Counted from the first letter of the stretch, positions 1 through 5,661 are shown. The stretch: 20,657 nucleotides of DNA from an uncultured Collinsella sp. (GCA_958447915.1 CAUDCB010000017.1:1-20657); one strand, 5' to 3'. Notes: a model not told the origin generated them from the sequence alone. A program made the numbers and translations.

Positions 1-96
1 GCCTCGACTGAGGTTCGAATCCATGCGGTGCCGGCATAAAAGAAAAGCCCCCGTTACCGGAGGCTTAAAGTTCGATTGGTGCGGCGTATAGGATTC
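1..96. repeat. Left copy of a 191-bp-period direct repeat (tRNA-Arg tail unit)
   Basis: Positions 1-96 recur at 192-287 with a single difference (A at 56, G at 247). The copy holds, left to right, an 11-bp right end of a further hairpin element cut by the window edge, a T-arm-like motif on the plus strand, a terminator hairpin, and the last bases of tRNA-Arg on the minus strand (acceptor 3' strand and part of the T-arm). It is a partial, non-functional tRNA end. Because position 1 is already inside the unit, the tandem array probably continues to the left. Confidence 0.9.
38..66 (-). terminator. Duplicated copy of the tRNA-Arg terminator
   Basis: A hairpin with a GC-rich stem is followed on the minus strand by a T-rich tract. 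It matches the hairpin at 229-257 apart from one loop base. It has no intact tRNA directly upstream, so it is probably a by-product of the duplication. Confidence 0.6.
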
Positions 97-202
97 CGCG
101 TATCCGCTTGCGCGGATCCGCACCGGCTTCGCCCGCCTGGCGGCGGACTCGCCCGCTCGCTACGGACGCTCCGCGTCCGCTTCACGCTCGCGCCTCGACT
201 GA
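97..202. repeat. Hairpin element, copy A, beside tRNA-Arg
   Basis: This element of about 105 bp separates the two copies of the tRNA-Arg tail and aligns along its length with 5361-5466 beside tRNA-Leu. Hairpin 1 pairs 98-107 with 112-121 (9 of 10 pairs, loop TTGC). Hairpin 2 pairs 163-169 with 173-179 (7 of 7 pairs, loop TCC). In copy B the second stem keeps its pairing although three base pairs differ. The element carries no gene. Its two ends abut tRNA T-loop sequences in opposite orientation. Confidence 0.8.
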
Positions 203-287
203 GGTTCGAATCCATGCGGTGCCGGCATAAAAGAAAAGCCCCCGTTGCCGGAGGCTTAAAGTTCGATTGGTGCGGCGTATAGGATTC
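192..287. repeat. Right copy of the 191-bp-period direct repeat, ending inside tRNA-Arg
   Basis: This is the second copy of 1-96. It runs from the right end of the hairpin element through a plus-strand T-arm-like motif (203-213) and the terminator, and ends within the T-arm of the intact tRNA-Arg gene. The tRNA 3' end therefore acts as the repeated segment, as in an attachment-site duplication. Confidence 0.88.
229..257 (-). terminator. Rho-independent terminator of tRNA-Arg
   Basis: On the minus strand a 7-bp stem (238-244 with 249-255, including one G-U pair) closed by a GCAA loop is followed by a tract of eight T interrupted by one C. It lies 11 bases beyond the tRNA CCA end. Confidence 0.8.
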
Positions 288-344
288 GAACCTATGACGT
301 TCTGATTCGTAGTCAGACCCTCTATCCAGCTGAGGTAACGCCGC
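268..344 (-). tRNA. tRNA-Arg (anticodon ACG)
   Basis: The minus strand folds into a complete cloverleaf. The acceptor arms GCGGCGT (344-338) and ACGCCGC (278-272) pair perfectly, followed by discriminator A and an encoded CCA (270-268). The anticodon stem TCTGA/TCAGA frames the loop CTACGAA, giving anticodon ACG, which reads CGN arginine codons after A34-to-inosine editing. The T-arm carries GGTTCGAATCC. The gene has its own promoter upstream and a terminator downstream. Its 3' third is duplicated to the left beside a hairpin element. Confidence 0.97.
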
Positions 345-355
345 AGCGCAAGACA

Positions 356-385
356 TATAAAACCACTTTAGTTCGTTAGAGTCAA
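356..385 (-). promoter_or_regulatory. Promoter of tRNA-Arg
   Basis: On the minus strand TTGACT (385-380) is followed after 18 bases by TTTATA (361-356). Both are close to the sigma-70 consensus and lie a short distance before the tRNA 5' end at 344. Confidence 0.6.
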
Positions 386-423
386 GCAAAATCTCAAACT
401 TTTTTCGCGCGGGCCGCAATTTG

Positions 424-801
424 TCACGCTGCACCACGAGCATCAGCGCTTCTCGTGCGATCGATTGGCTTTTCGATCACATCGAACCCGGCGCCAAGCT
501 CCCCCAGAAGCGACCGCACCCGTTGGGCACAGTCGTAGTCGGCAAACGAGATGTTCAGCATTCGGGCCACCTGATTAGAAGTTCCAACACCATAGAAGTG
601 CTCAAGGACAACAAGCGCCTCATGCGCCACAAACGTCTCGACCACATGCGGCGACTCCTCATAGCACCATTGCGTCAACGGTCCCTCACTCGTCTGCCGA
701 ACCACCAAGCCACCCATACCCGACGGCTCGCACGTTACCAGCAGGTGTTCCCCGCCTTCATCGCTCTGGAACAAAACAACCCGTTCATCGAACAGCTCCA
801 T
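424..801 (-). CDS. Hypothetical protein, 125 aa, with LexA-like box in its promoter
   Basis: I do not recognise a family. The 125-residue product is acidic, with no signal peptide or membrane segment. It starts MELFDERVVLFQSDEGG, has a hydrophobic helical middle (VAHEALVVLEHFYGVG), and ends in a basic, probably disordered tail. An ATG at 801 is chosen because AAAGGGG lies 5 bases before it; an in-frame GTG at 804 is also possible but sits too close to that site. The gene is monocistronic: serS ends upstream with its own terminator, and tRNA-Arg follows. Its promoter contains a sequence fitting the Gram-positive LexA consensus, so DNA-damage control is possible, but no function can be inferred from the protein. 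Confidence 0.75.
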   Translation of the reverse strand: MELFDERVVLFQSDEGGEHLLVTCEPSGMGGLVVRQTSEGPLTQWCYEESPHVVETFVAHEALVVLEHFYGVGTSNQVARMLNISFADYDCAQRVRSLLGELGAGFDVIEKPIDRTRSADARGAA

Positions 802-834
802 CACATCCCCTTTCTCTTGCTCTTAGTTAGCAAA

Positions 835-874
835 AGCATAGCAGGTAGATGCATGTACACAGAACATCTGTTCG
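835..874 (-). promoter_or_regulatory. Promoter with overlapping LexA/SOS-like box
   Basis: On the minus strand an extended -10 element (TGC then TATGCT at 840-835) is preceded 17-18 bases upstream by a weak -35 (TCTGTG or TTCTGT). CGAACAGATGTTCT (874-861) overlaps that -35. It fits the DinR/LexA consensus CGAACRNRYGTTYC at 13 of 14 positions, with the dyad GAAC-N4-GTTC intact. Binding there would block RNA polymerase. Confidence 0.55.
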
Positions 875-919
875 TGTGTTTTCTATCGAGCTGTCCGCGC
901 GGCATGGTATAGCCGTACA

Positions 920-950
920 CAAAAAGGGCGCCCCAAAAAGGAGCGCCCTC
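920..950 (-). terminator. Rho-independent terminator of serS
   Basis: On the minus strand a 10-bp GC-rich stem (949-940 with 934-925, one mismatch or wobble) with a T-rich loop is followed by five T. It lies 23 bases after the serS stop codon. Confidence 0.85.
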
Positions 951-972
951 GCAAATCGCCCATGCAGCTAGT

Positions 973-2256
973 TTACGCGACCGGCTCGATCTTCTCGAGG
1001 CCGCCCATGTAGGGACGCAGAACCTCGGGGATCGTGATGGTGCCGTCGGCGTTCTGGTAGTTCTCCAGAATGGCAGCCATGGTACGACCAGCCGGCAGGC
1101 CGGAACCGTTAAGGGTGTGCAGGTAGCGCGAACCCTTGAAATTCTCGGGGTCGCGATACTTGATGTTGGCACGACGGGCCTGGAAGTCGCCGCAATTGGA
1201 GCAGGAGCTGATCTCCTTGTAGGCGTTGTAGCTCGGCAGCCAAACCTCGATGTCGTAGGTCTGACGGGCAGAGAAGCCCAGGTCGCCGGTGCACAGGCTA
1301 ATCACGCGATACGGCAGGCCCAGCTGCTGCAGCAGGTACTCGGCCTCGGCGGTCATGCTCTCGAGCTCCTCGTCGGACTCCTCCGGCTTGGCAAACTTAA
1401 CCATCTCGACCTTGTCGAACTCGTGCTGGCGAATGATGCCGCGGGTGTCGCGACCGGCGGAACCGGCCTCCTCGCGGAAGCAGGGGGTGAAGGCAGTGTA
1501 GCGGCGAGGCAGAGTGTCGGCGTCCAGAACCTCACCGGCATGCAGGTTAGTCAGTACGACCTCGGCGGTAGGGATCAGGAAGTTGTCGCCCGAGACGTGA
1601 TAGGCGTCGTCCTCAAACTTGGGCAGCTGGCCCGTACCGAACATGGTCTGACGCTTGACGACGATGGGCGGCCACCACTCCTTGAAGCCACGGCTCGTGT
1701 GCGTGTCCAGGAAGAAGTTGATAAGGGCGCGCTCCAGGCGGGCGCCGGCGCCACCGAGAACGGTGAAGCGGCTGCCGGAGAGCTTGTTGCCACGCTCGAA
1801 GTCGAGGATGTCCAGATCGGTGCCCAGATCCCAGTGCGGCTTAAAGTCGAAGTCGAACTCGCGCGGGGTGCCCCAGCGGCGACGCTCGATGTTCTCGTCC
1901 TCGTCCTTACCGTACGGGGTGGCCTCGCACGGAATGTTGGGCAGGTGAGACATGAAGTCGTACTGCTCCTGCTCAAGAGCGGTACGGCGCTCGGCCAGAC
2001 CGTCGATCTTCTCGTTGACGGCGCGCACGGCCTCCTTGGCGGCCTCGGCCTCGTCCTTCTTGCCCTCCTTCATCAGGGCGCCAATCTTCTTGGACTCGGC
2101 GTTACGCGTGGCCTGGAGCTCCTCAACCTCGGTGATGACGGCACGGCGCTCGTCGTCGAGTTCAAAGAACTTCTCGCGATCCCAAGACGTCTGGCGATTT
2201 GCCATGGCGGTATCGATGGCATCGGGGTTCTCGCGAACAAACTTGATATCAAGCAT
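973..2256 (-). CDS. serS: Serine--tRNA ligase
   Basis: This class II aminoacyl-tRNA synthetase charges tRNA-Ser (and tRNA-Sec where present) with serine in the cytoplasm, using ATP. The 427-residue length is normal for bacterial SerRS. It begins MLDIKFVRENPDAI and has the N-terminal coiled-coil arm that grips tRNA-Ser (about residues 30-105, rich in E, K and R). Motif 2 is seen as FREEAGSAGRDTRG and motif 3 as GRTMAAILENYQ near the C-terminus. The start at 2256 follows GGAGG by 6 bases; the reading frame extends nine codons further upstream without a ribosome site. The gene is monocistronic with its own terminator. No T-box leader is present. Confidence 0.97.
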   Translation of the reverse strand: MLDIKFVRENPDAIDTAMANRQTSWDREKFFELDDERRAVITEVEELQATRNAESKKIGALMKEGKKDEAEAAKEAVRAVNEKIDGLAERRTALEQEQYDFMSHLPNIPCEATPYGKDEDENIERRRWGTPREFDFDFKPHWDLGTDLDILDFERGNKLSGSRFTVLGGAGARLERALINFFLDTHTSRGFKEWWPPIVVKRQTMFGTGQLPKFEDDAYHVSGDNFLIPTAEVVLTNLHAGEVLDADTLPRRYTAFTPCFREEAGSAGRDTRGIIRQHEFDKVEMVKFAKPEESDEELESMTAEAEYLLQQLGLPYRVISLCTGDLGFSARQTYDIEVWLPSYNAYKEISSCSNCGDFQARRANIKYRDPENFKGSRYLHTLNGSGLPAGRTMAAILENYQNADGTITIPEVLRPYMGGLEKIEPVA

Positions 2257-2285
2257 TAGATCCTCCGGCGATATACATTCCATTT

Positions 2286-2324
2286 AGGTTGCAACCTTGT
2301 ACATGTATGGGCAAGTATATACTT
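2286..2324. promoter_or_regulatory. Divergent control region with two perfect palindromes
   Basis: Between serS and the plus-strand small gene lie two perfect 12-bp palindromes, AGGTTGCAACCT (2286-2297) and AAGTATATACTT (2313-2324). The second contains TATACT on both strands and could serve as a -10 element in each direction; TTGTAC at 2297-2302 is a possible plus-strand -35 with a short 15-base spacer. No clear -35 is seen for serS. The first palindrome could be an operator, but its protein is unknown. Confidence 0.4.
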
Positions 2325-2367
2325 ATGAGCGTTTACGACCCAACCCAACTACGCAAGAAGGCACCCA

Positions 2368-2541
2368 ATGGACGCAGTTTTTTCCTTTTTGTTTGGCACC
2401 CGCACCGGTTTTGCCATCCTTTTCGCCGGCGGCATCCTGCTATTTGCGATTCTTGCCTTTGTAATGGAGAAGCGCACCCATAAGATGTACGTCGACCGCG
2501 GCCCCAAGTCCGAGGACGAAGAAGACAGCTTCTGGGACTAA
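2368..2541 (+). CDS. Small single-pass membrane protein, 57 aa
   Basis: This short gene begins MDAVFSFLFGTRTGF, has one strongly hydrophobic segment (about residues 14-33, with GGILLFAILAFV), then a basic juxtamembrane stretch (EKRTHK), and ends in an acidic tail (SEDEEDSFWD). By the positive-inside rule the tail should be cytoplasmic. AGAAGG lies 6 bases before the ATG. A 10-bp terminator hairpin follows the stop codon directly, which supports a real, separately transcribed unit. It is divergent from serS and convergent with proC. I do not recognise the family. An overlapping frame beginning at 2324 has no such membrane-protein character and is discounted. Confidence 0.72.
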   Translation: MDAVFSFLFGTRTGFAILFAGGILLFAILAFVMEKRTHKMYVDRGPKSEDEEDSFWD

Positions 2542-2580
2542 CCGACCAAAAAGGGACAGGTTTATTTTGGTCGGTTTTAT
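2542..2580 (+). terminator. Terminator of the small membrane protein gene
   Basis: The stem CCGACCAAAA (2542-2551) pairs perfectly with TTTTGGTCGG (2565-2574) around a 13-base loop and is followed by TTTTAT. It begins directly at the stop codon. Confidence 0.75.
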
Positions 2581-2690
2581 CTGGGCAAACGCAAGCGCCT
2601 CGCAACTGGAATTGAGCCAGTTGCGAGGCGCTTTTCGTACATACGACAAAACCGCAGGAAAAACCTGCCAAAATAAACCTATCCCTTTTT
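2548..2690. repeat. Palindromic MITE-like intergenic element with 23-bp terminal inverted repeats
   Basis: The left arm 2548-2570 and the reverse complement of 2668-2690 agree at 22 of 23 positions. Inside is a 17-bp perfect hairpin (2593-2609 with 2617-2633), and the flanks share the further inverted match CGGTTTT[AG]TC. The whole 143 bp can fold on itself. No protein is encoded. It fills the gap between two convergent genes, so it may be a mobile miniature element, a bidirectional terminator, or one serving as the other. Confidence 0.65.
2593..2637 (+). terminator. Strong hairpin terminator at the centre of the palindromic element
   Basis: A perfect 17-bp stem with a 7-base loop is followed on the plus strand by TTTTC. 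On the minus strand the following bases are less T-rich, so it would stop plus-strand transcripts best, but the stem could also help end proC transcripts. Confidence 0.65.
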
Positions 2691-2697
2691 GATCAGC

Positions 2698-3468
2698 TTA
2701 CTGGAGAGTAGCGTCGATGGCCTTGACTAGGGCGCTGCGCATGCCGGCGTCCTCGAGCGCGACGACGCCCTTGATGGTGGCACCGCCGGGCGAGCACACG
2801 GCATCCTTCATCGCTGCGGGATGCTGACCGGTTGCAAGCTGCAGCTTTGCCGTACCCAGCACCATCTGGCTCACAATGCGATAGGCATCGGCGCGCGGAA
2901 TACCGTGTTTGACGGCCGCATCGCCCAGAGCCTCGATCGCCATGGCGACAAACGCCGGGGCGCAACCGCCCACGGTACCGCCCACAAACAGCAGACTCGA
3001 ATCGAGCTCGACCACCGTGCCAAGCTTTCCGAGCAGACCGAGCATCGTGGCACGCTGCCCATCGCTAAGCGTGGAAGCCTTCTCGCAGGCGATAACGCCC
3101 TCGCCCACCGAAACCGGCGTGTTGGGCACCGTCGAGATATGAGCGACACCTGGCAGGACCTGTTCCCACTTGGCACTATCCCAGGTCCAGGCGACCGAAA
3201 GGACGACCTTGTCGGCAAGTGCGTCCTTGAGTGGAGCGAAGACCTTCTCGATCATGTACGGCTTGACCGCCGCAACCACGATATCGGACGCGGCAACAAC
3301 CTCCGCCGCATCATGGCAGGCAGCCATGCCCCGCGCCTCGCAACGCTCGACCAGAGCATCGTAACGGCCTGCGCAGGCGCACATGTCGCCCGCGGCCACG
3401 CCGGCGGCAATCCAGCCATCGGCCATAGCGCTCGCCATATTGCCAAAACCGACAAATCCGATCTTCAT
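2698..3468 (-). CDS. proC: Pyrroline-5-carboxylate reductase
   Basis: The enzyme reduces 1-pyrroline-5-carboxylate to L-proline with NAD(P)H, the last step of proline synthesis, in the cytoplasm. The 256-residue product begins with the Rossmann dinucleotide loop (FVGFGNMASAM). It has the HISTVPNTP stretch of the family and a C-terminal dimerisation domain with GGCAPAFV and the signature PGGATIKGVVALED. GAGAGGA precedes the ATG by about 9 bases. It lies 73 bases after rlmH, with no terminator visible between them, and is probably the last gene of the SPFH protein - rlmH - proC unit. The convergent palindromic element lies directly beyond its stop. Confidence 0.95.
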   Translation of the reverse strand: MKIGFVGFGNMASAMADGWIAAGVAAGDMCACAGRYDALVERCEARGMAACHDAAEVVAASDIVVAAVKPYMIEKVFAPLKDALADKVVLSVAWTWDSAKWEQVLPGVAHISTVPNTPVSVGEGVIACEKASTLSDGQRATMLGLLGKLGTVVELDSSLLFVGGTVGGCAPAFVAMAIEALGDAAVKHGIPRADAYRIVSQMVLGTAKLQLATGQHPAAMKDAVCSPGGATIKGVVALEDAGMRSALVKAIDATLQ

Positions 3469-3541
3469 ATCACACAGTCCTCTCAGATGCGTTCCTCAAA
3501 ACGAAAGCCATTGTCCCACGCTATTGTTTCGTATTGCCGAC

Positions 3542-4012
3542 CTACTTGTGATACGGCTCGCCACGGCTAATCTTGCAGGCGCGGTAGATCTGCTCCAGCA
3601 GCACCACGCGCGCCAGGTTGTGCGGCAAGGTAATGCGTCCAAAGCTGAGCATCTCGTCGGCGCGGGCGCGCACGGCATCGCTCACGCCGTCCGATCCGCC
3701 GATTACAAAAGCGATGTCGCTGTTACCTCTCAGCATGAGGTCATCGAGACGGGTCGAGAGCTCCTCGCTCGAACGCTCCTTGCCCTCAATGGCCAGCAAG
3801 ATCACATGCGCTCGAGGCGGCAGAGCGGCAAGAATCGCCGCCCCCTCCTTGTCGCGCGCGGCATCCACGCCGCCCGCCTTGGCCGGATCGATATCGGCAA
3901 CCTCGCGCATATCCACCTTGGCATAGGCGCCCAGGCGTTTGGTGTATTCGGCGCACGCGTCCTTCCAAAAGCGCTCTTTGAGCTTGCCAACGCAAACAAC
4001 GGTATATTTCAC
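3542..4012 (-). CDS. rlmH: 23S rRNA (pseudouridine-1915 N3) methyltransferase RlmH
   Basis: RlmH is a small SPOUT-class methyltransferase that uses S-adenosylmethionine to methylate pseudouridine 1915 in helix 69 of 23S rRNA on assembled ribosomes. The 156-residue product has the family length. It begins MKYTVVCVGKLKERFW, carries the SAM-binding trefoil-knot segment (FVIGGSDGVSDAV), and ends in the highly conserved tail with LPHNLARVVLLEQIYRA and GEPYHK. It starts 6 bases after the stop codon of the SPFH protein gene, so the two are probably cotranscribed. Confidence 0.97.
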   Translation of the reverse strand: MKYTVVCVGKLKERFWKDACAEYTKRLGAYAKVDMREVADIDPAKAGGVDAARDKEGAAILAALPPRAHVILLAIEGKERSSEELSTRLDDLMLRGNSDIAFVIGGSDGVSDAVRARADEMLSFGRITLPHNLARVVLLEQIYRACKISRGEPYHK

Positions 4013-4018
4013 GCGCGT

Positions 4019-4957
4019 CTACTCCTTCGATTCGTTCTGAACTTTGCCGGCGGTCAGCATCTGCTCGAACATCGAGGCCGACTGTGAGAAATCACTCGGC
4101 AGCACGACCGTCGAGGTTTTGCCCGTGCGAGCGAACTCCGTCATCATCTCGGACCACTGTGTAAACATGAACAGCTGGTTGGCCTCATCGTTGCCGACGC
4201 CCGTCTCCTGGATGATCTCGAGCGAATCTTTGATGCCCAGCGCAATGGCCTTGCGCTGGTTGGCGATGCCCTCGCCAGCCTTTTCCATTGCCTCGGCCTC
4301 GGCGGTCGCCTCGGTAACGCGCTTGATGCGATCGGCCTCGGCGAGCTCCTGCGCAGCGGCGCGCTTTCGCTGGGCGGCATTGATGTCGTTCATGGAGTTC
4401 TCGACCTCGGTCGGCAGCGCGATCTTGGTGATAAGTGTCGACACGAGGGTGAAGCCGTAGGCGGCCATTTGCTCGGACACGGTGGCGTTAACGTCCTTGG
4501 CGATATCGTCTTTTTTGGCAAAGACCTCATCGAGCGTGTAGACGGGAATGGAAGAGCGCAGAGCATCGGTGATGAAGTCACGCATTTGGTCGACGGGCTC
4601 CTGCAGCATGTAGTAGCTCTTGTAGATGCCCGAATCTGCCGGGCCGGCGCCCATGTCATAGCTCACATGGTACTGGGCAGAGACCTCAAGGCCGATAGTC
4701 ACGTTGTCCTGGGTCTTAACGTCGATGCCAAAACCGTTTTTCATGGTTCGCAGACTCACCGTGGCGGCTTTGCGGTCGATCACGGGCACCTTCATGTGGA
4801 AGCCAGCGTTGACGATGCGATTGAACTTGCCCAGGCGCTCGATGATCACAGCATGCTGCTGTTCAACGACATAGCAGGCGTTGGGGAGCAGTAGCAACAA
4901 AATGATGATGGGAAGCAGGAAGCTCGTAAGGGCAGCGATGATACCGGACAACAGCAT
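4019..4957 (-). CDS. SPFH/band 7 (stomatin-like) membrane protein
   Basis: This is a 312-residue SPFH-domain protein. It has one N-terminal hydrophobic anchor (about residues 5-30, with LLPIIILLLLLPNACYVV), then the SPFH domain (EQQHAVIIERLGKF; AGFHMKVPVIDR; DVKTQDNVTIGLEVSAQY), then an alanine- and glutamate-rich coiled coil (about 190-250). Such proteins form membrane-bound oligomeric rings and act as scaffolds or modulators of membrane proteases; the exact partner here is unknown. Because the family often pairs with NfeD or a protease and neither is adjacent, function is not predicted further. The start at 4957 follows GAGGAG by 5 bases; seven codons upstream are in frame but lack a ribosome site. 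Confidence 0.9.
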   Translation of the reverse strand: MLLSGIIAALTSFLLPIIILLLLLPNACYVVEQQHAVIIERLGKFNRIVNAGFHMKVPVIDRKAATVSLRTMKNGFGIDVKTQDNVTIGLEVSAQYHVSYDMGAGPADSGIYKSYYMLQEPVDQMRDFITDALRSSIPVYTLDEVFAKKDDIAKDVNATVSEQMAAYGFTLVSTLITKIALPTEVENSMNDINAAQRKRAAAQELAEADRIKRVTEATAEAEAMEKAGEGIANQRKAIALGIKDSLEIIQETGVGNDEANQLFMFTQWSEMMTEFARTGKTSTVVLPSDFSQSASMFEQMLTAGKVQNESKE

Positions 4958-5034
4958 GGTTTCTCCTCTGAAAGTCACACGTTGGGACTAGGATACCCGC
5001 ACGAAGCAGCTGTGTGACACCAACAAGAGGACCC

Positions 5035-5253
5035 GTGGTCAAAAAAGGCCAAATATGAGTACTGTTACCAGTTTAGTAACAGCGTATTTGGGTCAAAATC
5101 GCCTCTTTGAACCCGAGGTCTATCGAAATTACTTCATTTTGTCTCAAGGTTGAGCCAAATTAGCGTACATCTGTTGCGTAAAAGGAGCAAAAATGGCTTC
5201 GTGAAATGTCTCTATTTTTGTGCCAGTACTCATATTTGCCACTTTTTGACCAC
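5035..5253. repeat. MITE-like element with 30-bp terminal inverted repeats
   Basis: The arms 5035-5064 and 5224-5253 match as inverted repeats at 27 of 30 positions. The interior is more AT-rich than its surroundings and holds a further stem CTGTTAC/GTAACAG (5062-5068 with 5076-5082) and no convincing gene. No clear target-site duplication is visible. It occupies most of the gap between the SPFH gene and the tRNA-Leu repeat. Its size and shape suit a non-autonomous transposable element or a structured intergenic repeat. Confidence 0.65.
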
Positions 5254-5306
5254 AGGGGCATCTACCGTGCAAAATCGATAGGTCAAATCTGCCAAAAACG
5301 GCCCGT

Positions 5307-5360
5307 AAAAAAGCTCCCATTGCTGGGAGCTCTTTCATTCAATGGTGCGGGCGAAAGGAC
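5307..5360. repeat. Left copy of the tRNA-Leu tail direct repeat (54 bp)
   Basis: These 54 bases are identical to 5496-5549 (offset 189). They contain a second copy of the tRNA-Leu terminator (5307-5331) and of the tRNA-Leu 3' end, from the encoded CCA up to the T-arm, where homology stops. The copy is not a functional tRNA. Confidence 0.93.
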
Positions 5361-5466
5361 GTCCGCGTATCCGCTGCGCGGATACGCACCGGCTTCGCCC
5401 GCCTGCCGGCGGACTCGCCAGCTCGCTAAAAACGCTCCGCGTTTTCTTGACGCTCGCTCCTTCGCA
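5361..5466. repeat. Hairpin element, copy B, beside tRNA-Leu
   Basis: This aligns with the element at 97-202 with one single-base indel. Hairpin 1 is perfect here: 5365-5374 pairs with 5378-5387. Hairpin 2 pairs AAAACGC (5429-5435) with GCGTTTT (5439-5445) around the same TCC loop as in copy A, where the arms are CGGACGC and GCGTCCG. The three differing pairs are all compensated. The element is joined on both sides to tRNA T-loop sequences. Confidence 0.82.
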
Positions 5467-5495
5467 GGTTCAAGTCCCCGCGATGGGCCCATAAC

Positions 5496-5520
5496 AAAAA
5501 AGCTCCCATTGCTGGGAGCT
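5496..5520 (-). terminator. Rho-independent terminator of tRNA-Leu
   Basis: On the minus strand the 8-bp stem AGCTCCCA/TGGGAGCT closed by a GCAA loop is followed by five to six T. An identical copy lies at 5307-5331 in the left repeat. Confidence 0.85.
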
Positions 5521-5531
5521 CTTTCATTCAA

Positions 5532-5618
5532 TGGTGCGGGCGAAAGGACTTGAACCTTCATGGGGTTGCCCCCATACGGACCTGAACCGTACGCGTCTGC
5601 CAATTCCGCCACGCCCGC
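5532..5618 (-). tRNA. tRNA-Leu (anticodon CAG)
   Basis: This 87-nt class II tRNA has acceptor arms GCGGGCG (5618-5612) and CGCCCGC (5542-5536), discriminator A and an encoded CCA. The anticodon stem TACGG/CCGTA frames TTCAGGT, giving CAG. A long variable arm (GGGG...CCCC) identifies the leucine type. The T-arm carries GGTTCAAGTCC. Its 3' end is duplicated at 5307-5360. Confidence 0.97.
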
Positions 5619-5629
5619 GTGCAGGAATT

Positions 5630-5658
5630 AGAATAACGGAGCGCCGCCGCGAACGCAA
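5630..5658 (-). promoter_or_regulatory. Promoter of tRNA-Leu
   Basis: On the minus strand TTGCGT (5658-5653) is followed after 17 bases by TATTCT (5635-5630), 12 bases before the tRNA 5' end. It lies directly after the tatD stop codon. Confidence 0.6.
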
Positions 5659-5661
5659 GAA

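Noticed and set aside
1..34. 3' end of a plus-strand tRNA at the window edge
   Set aside because: The T-arm-like motif and acceptor-like tail look like a tRNA end, but the 5' half of the T-stem (TGAGG) does not pair with the 3' half (CCATG), CCA is absent, and the same sequence recurs at 192-226 behind a hairpin element. It is a fragment.
1..287. CRISPR array from the 191-bp tandem repeat
   Set aside because: The repeat unit is far too long, includes a tRNA end and terminator, and lacks short spacers or cas genes.
1117..2259. Long plus-strand open frame of 380 codons opposite serS
   Set aside because: It is antisense to a clear serS gene, with low-complexity leucine/valine/glycine composition produced by high-GC codon use.
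2257..2367. T-box leader controlling serS
   Set aside because: The gap is only 111 bp, and neither the T-box sequence nor a terminator/antiterminator pair is visible.
5144..5338. Minus-strand open frame of 64 codons in the MITE-like element
   Set aside because: It spans an inverted arm and a copy of the tRNA-Leu terminator and has no ribosome site; it is more likely part of a non-coding element.
5283..5612. Minus-strand open frame of 109 codons through tRNA-Leu and the hairpin element
   Set aside because: It reads through the tRNA and its direct repeat, so the internal protein repeats come from the DNA duplication. It is not a believable protein.
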